NCBI GenBank assembly: GCA_037833965.1
Contig: AP031351.1
Coordinates: 14,582,501-14,646,500, forward strand
DNA length: 64,000 bases
Reading direction: 5' to 3'
Origin: Marchantia polymorpha subsp. ruderalis
Taxonomy: Eukaryota > Streptophyta > Marchantiopsida > Marchantiales > Marchantiaceae
Part shown: positions 50,728 through 62,040 of the stretch, in pieces
Layout: each line of letters opens with the position of its first letter
Position numbering within the stretch: the first letter of the stretch is position 1
Translations under genes and position numbers: made by a program
The notes under the pieces: generated by a model
The model's database searches: none
The model's input: only the letters and a program-made list of their open reading frames with translations
Told to the model about the DNA's origin: nothing

Positions 50728-50778
50728 GTTTTCACAAGTGATAACATATCACTTGTGAAAACTTACAAGTGATATGTT
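50728..50778. repeat. Two overlapping, mutually exclusive inverted repeats
   Basis: Arm 50728-50741 pairs perfectly (14 bp) with 50749-50762. Segment 50743-50756 pairs perfectly (14 bp) with 50765-50778. The middle bases belong to both stems, so only one can form at a time. Confidence 0.85.
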
Positions 50779-53700
50779 GTGATGTGTGATATATATTTAT
50801 ATAAATTTAAACAAAAAAGTAATACATAAACCTGATTATATTATAAAAAATCAAATTGAATGCATGTTAAAATAACACATTAAAGAATCTCTCATATGTA
50901 TTAGATGGCTTTTTTCTTCATATATTTTTTCACAATTGAATTGCTTCTATCCTCACTATGATACTTGTCAACAATCAACAACCTTCTATCCAATGTCAAG
51001 TCCCTTGGTTTGATAAACATGTTGGTTGTTGTGATTGTGTTCTTTTCTGTATCTAGTTGACACTGTTCATGAAAATTCAAGTCATGCAATGAACTCTTCA
51101 TCATAGCTAGTGCGTTATGCGATATGCTATCACTTTTCAATGTTATTTTTCCTATTTGCATCTGAGCTATTTTTTCTTGATTTTTCAACGCAAATGTTTA
51201 ATCCGTTACACTTCAATTCTAACATAAAATCTCATTTATCTTGATTCACATCTAACTCTCCACAATCTTTTCCCGCTTGTGATTTTGCAACACATTTCAC
51301 TAAAAAATGAGGATTATTTTTTAATAACTCTAGATCCTTATTATATATCAATACTTCATATTACAATCCAATCCACATTCCATATTGTTGAATAGTGAAT
51401 ACTTCTTGATGCCATTTGCACAACAAAGTTTTGCATTGATGTTTGCACATGATTTTTTTCACAGTCAACAAACAATCACAAAAAGTCCGCATAATATAAC
51501 AATCTCCAACAATGTATTTAGTTTTTGATTTTGAATATATTATCTCAGCAAAATTTGGCTTTGAGAATCTGAAATCGCCAATTGTATAACAAATATAACA
51601 TAATTAGCACATCATTATTTATGATCAAAATAAAATTTATGTACAGTCATAGAGATTTATATATTAAAAAAAATATCAATGAATAGAAATGAAAAATCAT
51701 ACAAATTTTCAATTGAACGTATTTCATTTCATTTTTTGCTGCTCATACACCAGGAATAACAATTACTTTCCTTCTCCAATTGACTATCAATTTCATTGTC
51801 TTTCTACAAGTGTTATATATAAAAAAATGCAAAATGCTTCTAAAAAGCATATTTAATAAAAACGAGCTTTCAAATCAACTATCATTTTTTGAATCATCTT
51901 TTTCATGATAAGATGTGAAACTTATGTTGCGCTATTAGTCATATGAGTTGCGTGATCAAAATCATCAGCCATTTGTCTATGAAGTTCACACATAAAACAT
52001 ATTTTAAATATTATAATTAAAACAATAAAAAATAACTTTTGAAAGTAGTATTCAAAGTAGCGTTCACACGTCTAGTATTTTTCTTTTGCTCTCACAAAAA
52101 AATAAATCCAAAGGTCAATTTGGATCCATTTAGTATGGAGTTAGACCATGTATGTATTTCTGATTATGTATATTCATACATAACTAGAAATAAGATTGTG
52201 AAGAAAATGAAAATTTGATTCACATTCTACTTCATGTTCTGCTTCGCTGATGACAACAATCTCACTAAACTCCATGTCACAATGTCTCATGTGTTGAATG
52301 TTCTTCCTCAGAGGCTCAAACAATGATCTTGTGCACATTTGGTCAAACTTACTTATGCCAACAATTTTAGATGCAAATGAAAAAAAGGTATTTAAGTCGG
52401 TTGTTGTAAGTGAGTAATCATGCAATATGAATTAGCAGATCTTGATTCTTGTGCACTTGTGACGAGCTCTACTCTAACATTGTACTATATCTATCTTGAG
52501 TTCATAGAAGTCAATCTGATTTGATCCGATCAAGATGACAAAATAGGTTCAAACGAGCAGTAGTCAATATATCATTAATCCATGATTACGTGGATTAGAT
52601 TCGAGTCGTGTATTCTACACTTTCTCCAAAACGGAAAAGTTTAGAAGTTCTTCTACTGTATTGCCTCCTTGAGTGTGTTAATGCTACCATCTATGATCAT
52701 TTGTGCAATTTTTTTTTCTTTTCGTTGCTCGAGATGAAAAATCTTGAAATATTGAACTTCAAGACTGAAATTAATGTACTGAACTTTACTGAATACAATT
52801 CATTAGTGTATTCAAAATTGTAAGTTTAGTAATTCTACTGAATGCGATTAGTACTTTGATCTATTTGCATTCATGACAAAGACGATTTAATCTGATTTAA
52901 TCTTGTATAATCAATTCTCGTGAGATAATGAACATTCCAGCATTAATCTCAAAGAAAAAGTTTGATGATGAATGATGTATGCGATCAAAAAGTAACGCAG
53001 TTGAACTAAACCAAGTCACCCCATAGACTTACCAACTATAGTGGGTGGACATCTACTTACACTACAGGCTGAAACAACTGCAAGAACAATACAATAGAAA
53101 CACAACAAATTTAGTATACATCTTTTTCCAATCCATTTTTGTTTGAAGTAATTCAAAATCTTAGTTTTTGATAAAAATCTGATTTGAGATTGCATTCAAC
53201 ATTCTCTCATCAAATATCATCATTATCATCATACATCATTTTTCCAAGAGCATCGGACATTATTAATACAAATGTTTGATTTTTCACTTTTTGGATCAAA
53301 TTTTTCTTCCATTCATTGCAAACATATGAAAAGAGTATATTTAGATTTCAATATGTAAATACTAACAGAAAATATATACAGTATTTTTAGCTTAAAAATC
53401 ATCCATATAAGATAAAGATATTGAAATTTGTTTTATACATAAATCTGCGCATAAATCAACACTATAAATGGACAAAATCTCAAAATTACCTTCAAATATG
53501 AAATCTACAAAAAATCAAACTACAAATTTTGATACATTCACCTCTTGAGAAGCACAATCAATCATAAAACAACTTGGATATTAATTTTTATGCTGCAGCT
53601 TTAATTTTTTGCAAAATATTCATTATCATATGTGTTGATTTTTTTTTGAATGCTCCAAGCGACGTACAATTTCATTTGATGATTATCAAATAATATCATT

Positions 53701-54511
53701 GTAAAAAAAGAAAATTGCATAATAAGAACACACAACATATCATTAGTTATAAGCAATTAAATAAAAGGTGCAATATGTATAAATTCACAATTTAGAATAA
53801 AATAAGCAATAAAGATGTCATCTCTCTAACTCATGTGCCAACGTAAACGACCACAAATTTTGAAGGAGTAAGACAAATCAGATTGTATAGCTTAGAGTTA
53901 ATACAATACTAGAGCGACGACGTGATGTTGAAAACTTCAAGTTTCCAATATCAAATAATCTCAAAAATTATCAGAGCTTGAAAAGTAATGCACACATTTG
54001 ACAAGTGATGCATAAAAAGGTTTGTACAAGAAATGATATTCTGTACGATTTCAATCAGAAAAATGAACACGGTACTTTACTAACGTTTTTTACTATAAGT
54101 ATGTCAATACCTCCATCAGCAATCAACAAGTTACAGATATACAAAACAATGTGAACTATACAAATGAATCTTGGATTGACAACAATTTACAGATATACAA
54201 AACTAGAATTCTATTGCAACATGTATTTTGAATTCATTTCAAAGTAATAGAGACTGTATTTAATAGACTACATACAAATCAAAGTACACAATTTTTAAGA
54301 TGAAACATAATGTGAACTGTACAAATGAACCTTGGATTGACAAGGTAAGTTTTGTAATCAAACATATCAAATGCTAATGTGGTCTAGGAAATTTGTATAA
54401 TTGTAAAACAAGAAAACAAGGATAAAATCAAATAAGTGAGGCTCTTTGATGTTTTGTAACAAGGAGGTGATGATACTTTTTTCATCTTAATCAGAATTGA
54501 GCTCAGACTGC

Positions 54512-55870
54512 CTAAAATGTGATGGCAAAAAAATTTATATTATTTTGAATTTTTTTTATGTTAAATGTATCAAACACATATTGAATGTACTTGTCTTGAT
54601 TTGACCATAAATTTTTCAGATTACCATAAACATTTATAACTAATATCTTATTGCACTCATCCAAGTTTTTCATCTTGAATGCAAACTCAATTGAATCTTG
54701 CATCTTTTGATCTTGTATTGATTTTTTACCATAATGAGCATGTTATATATGTAGACATTAGAATAATGATATTATAGATTTTATAAGTAAAATTTTTTAT
54801 GTTTGTACATGGGTCATATACATTTCACAAAAATACTTGTGCTTTCATAAAATCATAAAATTTGTTTTTCACTACGCAAAAGCTTACTTTAATTCATATA
54901 ATGATTCCAACAATTTACAAACTAATCTTACTTGATTTCCTTCTCAAAGTCAACTAAGTATTTCATGTAAATTTTCTTATCAAAAAATTTATGAAACAGT
55001 GCTATGTACATACATACTTCTGATACATAAACATACTTATTATTGTAGCAAGTGCAAATATCAATCAAATTGCTACATGTCATAATATTTTGTCGTATTT
55101 TACATCAATCTCTGGTCTGAAACCTCTAACTATCAATTTGACTTTGAAAATAATTTATTTTGTAAATTGTTGGATTGTTTTCAATTTGTACATCCACTTT
55201 CTATCAATCAAAGTCTTTTTTGGAAACTCTACTAACTTCATTGTATTGTTATTATTCAATGATTGCATCTCACTCTCCATAATTTTTTTTTTCAAACTGA
55301 TTAAGAAAGTTTTGAGATTCTAAATAAATACAAGTATATATTTTTATCACAATCAACTCATTACCATCATTACCTTTGGTCTCATAACCATGATAATCAA
55401 GAATGAATAAATTAGCCTAACAAATTGTACTTGTTGGGTTTGATGATATCATGGTAAACAAATCTGATTGATCTCTATCATTTGATGTAAAATATTGAGA
55501 ATTATGAACAATAACTTGTTATTTCAATTGTTGCATTTGAGAATCTGCTCTCTCTCTCTTTCTATATATATATATATAATCTTTTACTTGTTTCACATCA
55601 TCAAATTCAACATAATCAATATAATTTTTAACAACATAAGTGAGTGGAGAAAAAAATTTAGTATAGATAACATGAAATATGTACTCTCTTTCACTAATTT
55701 AGATTGATCACAAATATTTACTATTTACCCTAATCTTACAATCTACTATATCCTATAATATATAACACTCAAAATCATTAGTATATCCAAGCAAACAAAA
55801 TTTTTTGGATGTAAGATTCTATTTGATTCTATTTTTTTTTGGTTATGAGAGGAGAAATCTTACAATTAAT
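54512..55870 (-). mobile_element. Degenerate Ty1/copia retrotransposon pol (integrase end and RT)
   Basis: The minus strand reads, in order: FCLLGYTNDFECYIL (about 55.80-55.74 kb; the integrase-end 'FLGY....KGYR.Y' block), MESEMQSLNNNNTMKLVEFP with KWMYKLK and LIVRGFRPEIDVKYDKI (55.33-55.08 kb; start of copia RT), KKIYMKYLVDFEKEIK, SFMKAQVF with VYDPCTNIKNF, a ruined YVDD region, and finally MKNLDECNKILVINVYG and SNQDKYIQYVFDTFNIKKI (54.70-54.51 kb; end of RT). Integrase before RT is the copia order. Stops and shifts throughout; no intact protein. LTRs and outer edges were not found, so the element is wider than marked. Confidence 0.8.
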
Positions 55871-57977
55871 TCTTTTATCGAACTACTATAATCACCTATT
55901 CGTTTGTGATTTAGTTCAATTTATGTCAAGAAAAATATTACAATAGAAATTAAAGTTTTTACTAAATATACTACCATATTAATAGTTTCAAACTAAAATT
56001 CATATGATAAACCAAATTTATTGAACAAAATGCACATTTTAAAATATTATTTTATTAACCTCTCACTATAAACTATCTCTTTAGAAGTATAAATTTTAGT
56101 GAGATGATAAATGATCAGTCTCTTTGATGTAAATTCTGAACTACTCAAACCATATTTTCATTATCATTAGCATGTAATTCACTTTGTGTCAAATTTGAAT
56201 TTCAAACTGTTCAAAAAATATAAAGATCTTAGACTTTTGTATGAAAAATTATATAAATACAAACTTTGAATAATTATCATTAAATGAAACATAATATAAA
56301 GTTATAAAGATTCTACATAAATATAATATGTACATACAATCAAATCAGTCATTTGGAGATGTGATTTTTAGCATCAAAAGCTTTCATATTATGCTTGCTC
56401 CTAATACATGACGATTCAGATGTTAGCATAGAGTAATGTTCGAATATGGCTCATTTCATGCCAATGTGTCTGGATTATAAGGTATATACCAGGTGCATCA
56501 ATGTTGCAAAGTGGTTTGAGGCTGTTGTATGTTTCGATATGTGGTCACTATGCAACATGGATGATGCATTTTGAGTACAAGCTGGTAGTTGGAGTATATA
56601 TAATAATTTTATTATCAATCAATAATTATTCATGGTTGCAAATTTGCTGTATACATAAATTGGGTTGTGTCCAAGGTGAAGTATTTTGAAGTTAGAAGAA
56701 GTTAGTTCGCTGAGAATGATTTGTGAACACTGTTTTTTTCTTTCTCGACAAGTTACATGGAGCAGGGTTTGCAGGCTGACTGTGTCGAATACGTTGGTTG
56801 CTAAGATGTGTTTCCGGTTGAAGTTCTCATATTAGTTCACTTTATCTTCAATTTGTCGATTATACAATTCGTATATTTTTTTCTTGCCTTATTATAAGTC
56901 AGTTGATTTAGACGAGAGTGCTTGCGCCTCTCCCATTCATAGTGGATGATAGAGTGTGCTGATTGGAAATTATTGTTTTCGGCTGATGTGCCAAATTAGC
57001 AAATAGAAGGTTCCAGTTATGATAGTGTTAAGGAGCATCTACTAATCACCCATTGACAAGCAAATAGCCAACTGATTGATTTGTTTACTCCACCTTCTCT
57101 CTTTCTAAGCTATCATACATAGTACTCATTAGGCCAGATTTAATTAATGCGATGTCGGTAAATTCGATGTCGAAACATGCTGTCACTCGTCATTTCCAGA
57201 TTAAATAAGAGTGTAAATTTTGATCCGGTGAGAGTTATCTTCCCACCATGTCATTTCTCCTTTTCCTACCCTTCCCTCTTCTCTCCAACCATCCTTTAAC
57301 TCGCAACATTTCCGCCTGCGCGTTGCAGATTCATCCTATCACGCTATGTACCCTTCCTCAAGCCTCTGGCGATGTATGGAATGCTGCGTACGTCTCGCAT
57401 ACTGTCGCTCATTTTATCCCCTGTGAGACAATCGTAGAAGTTGGGGCCAGGTGCGGCGTCAAGGAGGCAGGTAGGCGACGTGAAATGTAGTATGGTGTCG
57501 GGAAGAGGAAGAGGATGGTAAAATTGAATTGGCATGGTGAGTTCCTTACATTCGATTCCTACAATTGATTTCGTTCTGGTGTAGGAAACGTCGTTTTGAT
57601 TGTTACTGGAGGGTACTATCGTTCGTATAAAAAAAAGATACATTGATACATCCTCTACGCGACATGAGGGCCACGATAGTCCCGATGTAAGACATAATAC
57701 ACATTAAGAAAAAACTTTCTGTTCATACTCAACATCTACGATTGGCAATACAACATGACATATCATCGTTTGAGGTCTCAAGAATAACTTTTCAAAGGTT
57801 GGCATAGCTCATCATGTACTGGGAAGTGAAAGATTAACCACTGATATACATGCATTGCCTATACTCGATTGCAAAATTGTGTCTCAATAATAAGGTCAAT
57901 TCCGGTTCACGCAGCTGAGGTCTCAAGCCAGTGTGTCAAAAATGGACTTAGTGAAATTCAATTCTGATCATAATTTT
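55871..57977. other. AT-rich intergenic stretch, then downstream flank of the NDPK gene
   Basis: AT-rich to about 57.1 kb, then ordinary composition. Probably the rest of the copia element on the left and the NDPK 3' UTR next to 57978. The open frame 57248-57490 (+) has no recognisable similarity. Confidence 0.5.
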
Positions 57978-59533
57978 TTACTCATTGATCCAAGAGTGCA
58001 TAGCACTCTTCCACTCACACGTACCCTCGGGAAACCACAAGTTAATTTCGGCCTTTGCGCTTTCGGCTGAATCCGATCCGTGGATCACATTTCTGATAAG
58101 AGTAAACAAACGACGTGCTGCAATAGTCAGGAGAGAAGAGGCCTCAAAAAGAAAGTAACCCACAGGCTGATATTCGCTTACAGCACAGTTTCAAAGATCA
58201 CTGGAGATTTTATCAGTTTTCACGACTTCATATAACATGCTTCAAGGCAGCTTGTGATAACGAGACATACCTTCCAATGTCAATGGCGAGGTCACCACGA
58301 ATAGTTCCGGGGGCAGATTGAGCAGGGTTGGTAGCACCAATCAGAAGCCTTCCTGTGGCAATGACATTCTTTCCTTCCCAGACCATGGCAACCACGGGTC
58401 CAGACATGATGTACGAGACAAGGCCAGCGAAGAACGGCTTCGACGACAAGTCTTGGTAGTGCGTCTCAGCGAAGGACTTATCTACAGTCATCAACCTCAT
58501 AGCTGCACGACCCATTCCAGAAAATTCAATGTGGATCCTACTACTAAGAATTCAAGGCAATAGACTGTAGAGTCAACACTAAAACTTCAGCCACGGCTAA
58601 AGAAAGACAATGGCTCGTCCGATCCATAAATATGCCGCACGTTTCCTCGTTCAAATAGGATAGATCAAAGACAAACTATGGGATCGAAAGGTAAAAACTG
58701 TGACCCAGATTTTCTCGCAAGGTCCCCTGGATAGAAAGGAATGATTTGCACATGGAGATGAGCTATACGCGCTTGCAAACTGTTCACAATCTACTGATAC
58801 ACTGAAAGCGCAGAGTGTCACAGCCAGCTTCAATAAAAGTGTTCTTAAAGACGATTCGGCCAAGGAATGACACTGACCTCTCAGAGTAAATCCCTTCTTT
58901 TCGAAACGGGAGATAATCTCCGCGATCTGCAGAAGACAAAAGTCCAAAAGTCTATTGTTAAAACAGCCAGGTGCATATCAATGGTGACGATAGGCAGATT
59001 TACGCGAGTGGCAACAAGGAGTTAGGTCAAGAAAGCGTCTTATGCAGAGTACGATTTAGAGTCTGCAACTTTCGGCGAACGGTGAATAAGACACACATAA
59101 AGGGTGCATATCTGCAGTGAAAACGGAGTCCAAATGTAGTCGGAATCTGCATTTTAATGACCGGCACTCGAAGCTGTAGAAGAGATTGATTTCGGAAAGA
59201 TTGCAGCGAGCGTTGCAGAACGTGAGAACGATTAGACTGGTCGCACAGACGGCCCGCCGACGAGTGACATGACTAACGAGGCTATTGACACAGCGCTCTA
59301 TGTTTGAATGAGTACAGTCCATCGACACCACTGAGACGTAAAAGGACTTTATAGAGCTATGACCGAACGAAAGAAAACTGATAAGAGACACGGGTAATGT
59401 CCAAGGCCCTTGGCCACACAACTCAAAGGCTGACATGAAAATCAAACCTAAGCATTCAGATTTAGAGCATACGACGTACCAATCCTCTCTGGACACCATC
59501 GGGCTTGATCATGATGAAGGTCTGTTCCACCAT
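57978..59533 (-). CDS. NDPK1: Nucleoside diphosphate kinase, cytosolic type (four coding exons)
   Basis: Transfers the gamma-phosphate from ATP to other NDPs through a phosphohistidine. Minus-strand exons: 59533-59480, 58926-58878, 58502-58271, 58092-57978; phases 0, 1 and 2 agree and the product is 149 residues, the usual length of group-I plant [22 protein letters not shown] starts at the ATG; then [42 protein letters not shown], and [30 protein letters not shown] carries the catalytic His (residue 116), followed by EINLWFPEG. No transit peptide is encoded before the start, so a cytosolic enzyme is inferred. Two small departures, [10 protein letters not shown] in place of the common KGLKLLNVDR and a terminal SWINE, are conservative. 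Nothing in the flank suggests special regulation. Confidence 0.96.
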
Positions 59534-60921
59534 GGCTGCTTGCTTGTATATCACAGGAAAAACTACTCGAATTCGGGAAGAGAAGCGCTCTTCGCGATTC
59601 GACGAAGTTCAGCTGGATGAGAAAGAAGGACGTTGAGGGAGAGCTGAAGCTTCGAAGGTGGCTGCAAACTTATTTTCCGAGACAAAGGGCTCCAAACCCT
59701 CTTGGCACCAGAGTGTACGGCACTCTCTTGATCTGACGGTGCAGATGCTGCCACTCTTACGTGTTCGCCCATGTAACGCCGGCCCTCGGCTCGAGCCGCA
59801 GGCCCATTGACAGCAGGTCAAAGGCTGGGACTACCGGGTGTTGGGTGTGGGGTGGAGCAGATTGACAGCGGTGAAAATGTTAGCATCAATCAGTGTTATG
59901 ATTCTACATTGTAACCGGGAAAGCATCCCGGTCAGAATACAAGACGTGATAGACGCGTCTCTCCGTGTGGATTCAGGATGTAGGAGAGGGAATTCGCATA
60001 TTCCAATTGTTCTAATATATTATGCGGACATTCAGGTCCTTACGGCATTCTAATATGTCGTAATTCTGACCTTCCAGATTAGAACGTGTGGACCGACTAA
60101 GCGAGACAGTAAGCCATCTGCAATCAATTGCAGCCAGTGCTGATTTCGATCTCCTAGATATGATAGCAATGTTCCGCCTTGCTATCAAGAAACTAAGAGT
60201 TGAATGAGAGTGCGGTGAGGCTTCAAAATAATTAAAATTGAGATAATACTTCATAAAACGGCAGGGTTATAATAGTGACTTGTTTAAATTACCTACATAG
60301 GGTTAATTTAGTCTACTCAAAATTCGATAATTTAGATTCTCAAAAAGCTAATCTGGTTTACTAAAAAAATTAATTTAGGCTAGTTTAGTTTACTCAAACA
60401 AATTTATTTAGACTAATTTTTATGTAAATTTTCTGCTAAACATTTTTCAATGGTTGAACTGTTCTATGAACAAAAATTGTTTTGATTCCATGACGTTTTC
60501 TAATCTAAAATTTGATAACCTTTTGCAAAACAAATTTTTCTTCCCATGCAAAATTGAAAAATTATATTCTACCCTACTAGTTTTAGGAAAAAAGGTTATA
60601 ACTACACTACAATATTCCAACAGATTTGAAAATCTAGTACCAAATGAAAACCAGCAATCATTGAAACTTGAACGATTGGAAAAGGAATCGACTAGATGAA
60701 GCTCTTAATCAGTGGTTCACATCTATGAGCATGGATTGGAGTTTTGTGCTTATCGATTATAATATAAATTTGATCAGATGAATAACAATGCTTCAATTGA
60801 AAAACATGTTGCCAAATCTTTTAGATAAAATTTGCTGTAGATAGCTTGATAAAATCATATGGTGGCGCTAGAGAAATATAACCAAAATCAATCATAGCAT
60901 TGTTGTTTTGATCTCGATAAG
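59534..60921. other. Upstream region of the NDPK gene, then an AT-rich junction
   Basis: 59534 to about 59.85 kb is the likely leader and promoter of the minus-strand NDPK gene. From about 60.2 kb the sequence turns AT-rich, with imperfect repeats of TTAATTTAG...TTTACTCAAA at 60.30-60.42 kb. No gene was recognised; 60454-60699 is open but featureless. Confidence 0.45.
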
Positions 60922-61125
60922 TGTAATAACCCACTAAAGGCCAAAACTGCAATATAGTGGTAGAAAGGTCGAACCCACAGGAACAGAGGAACACACAGGG
61001 TACAAAGTGTCACATTTAACAGACTATTGAGGAGTTTGAATTCTCACGCGACTGTCACTCCCAGAAATACTGCAAGTGTTCACTCGGAGCTCACTCGGAG
61101 GTCGCACAGTGCAGCGTAGTCCACT
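60922..61125 (+). repeat. Left terminal repeat (LTR-like)
   Basis: Begins TGTAATAACCCACTAAAGGC and ends near GTGCAGCGTAGTCCAC. About 85-90 percent identical by eye to 63744-64000, allowing for extra GCTCGGAGGAT units in the right copy. The full LTR may run further right. Confidence 0.75.
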
Positions 61126-61860
61126 CAACACACACACACACACACACACCTGAAACTACAGAAACACAACCCAGAGATCGGTTAGGACCTCTACTTAAGA
61201 TTTCAGGGGGGAAAGTCTCTCGTGAGTACACTCAGCGAATCTGCGGGTAGTGACTCCCAACTCCGGCTTTTACAACCCTTCCACTAGCTTTCTGCTAGCG
61301 TAGGGAACCCGGATTGGACTTCCTACTTCGGATCGAAGTCACTCACACGCGGTGAACAACACTCTCAACTCACAAAACGCGCAGAGAACACAGGTCCGCA
61401 CGGAAGGACTCACTGAGAAACGTTCCAGTAACATACCATAACAGTCTATTGAAGAGTTTGAATTCTTAGGCACTTGTCATTCCCATAAATACTACAGGGG
61501 TTACCCTGAAGGTACCTGCTGCAGCGTAACCTGAATTTACAACCAAGGCTTCCACGAAGTAGCAAAACTTCACTTTGGCATTAAGGGGAAAAATCCCGAA
61601 GGAGTACAATCAGGAACAATCATTCGAAAGTGTAAGGGGGAAACTGTTCAAGTATCTAACTCGTAACTGGCTCTAAGCATCGGCAATCACCTGCAGGTGT
61701 AGATCCAAACTACTCGAGTCTCTAACCAGTGTACTAGCTCTGAACATTCAGCCGAAGGCCTTCAACTACACAATGCGGACCGCCAAGGTGTAGCTCATTG
61801 TGCGTGGTGACAGAACTAAGGACACAAACACGCAGAGAAAATGAGTTCATGATCTGCACT
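61010..61860 (+). repeat. Two diverged tandem units of about 420 bases inside the left repeat region
   Basis: The block at about 61010-61425 and the block at about 61435-61860 share order and motifs: AACAG(A/T)CTATTGA(G/A)GAGTTTGAATTCT, TGTCA(C/T)TCCCA(G/T)AAATACT, GCAGCGTA, GGGGAAA/GGGGGGAAA, GAGTACA and AACACGCAGAGAA/AACGCGCAGAGAA. A CA microsatellite lies in the first unit. Confidence 0.5.
61128..61149 (+). repeat. (AC)11 microsatellite
   Basis: Eleven AC dinucleotides with no interruption, inside the left terminal-repeat region of the element. Confidence 0.95.
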
Positions 61861-62040
61861 TCCGAAACTGGAAGAATCCCAAGGCAAGACGCCTTGAACT
61901 ACTTTATACCTTCTAAGTCCTAACCAACACTATACTGCACTATGCTACGCGCCTGCACGGAACCACGCTACACTACACTCCGCAGATCCTGTGCTTCGCC
62001 TTCTGCGCGACGGACTGCCGCGCACTAACTCTCTACCCTG

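Larger units (their letters stand above)
46801..54511. other. AT-rich intergenic desert
   Basis: No confident gene. Contains a diverged direct-repeat pair (49141-49276 and 49653-49790), an overlapping hairpin pair (50728-50778), and at 47.53-47.63 kb a cluster of imperfect TAACTA/CTAGTTA units. The 51-54.5 kb part probably includes more of the copia element whose RT lies just to the right, but I could not identify RNase H or an LTR. Confidence 0.5.

Noticed and set aside
51000-51190. 95-codon minus-strand frame at 50901-51188
   Set aside because: AT-rich, Lys/Asn-rich, no recognisable motif; could be a chance frame or a copia remnant, not supportable.
59563-59772. Possible transit peptide or first exon upstream of NDPK
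   Set aside because: The frame ends in a stop before the NDPK ATG and has no donor that would join it in phase; the ATG at 59533 gives a standard cytosolic enzyme.
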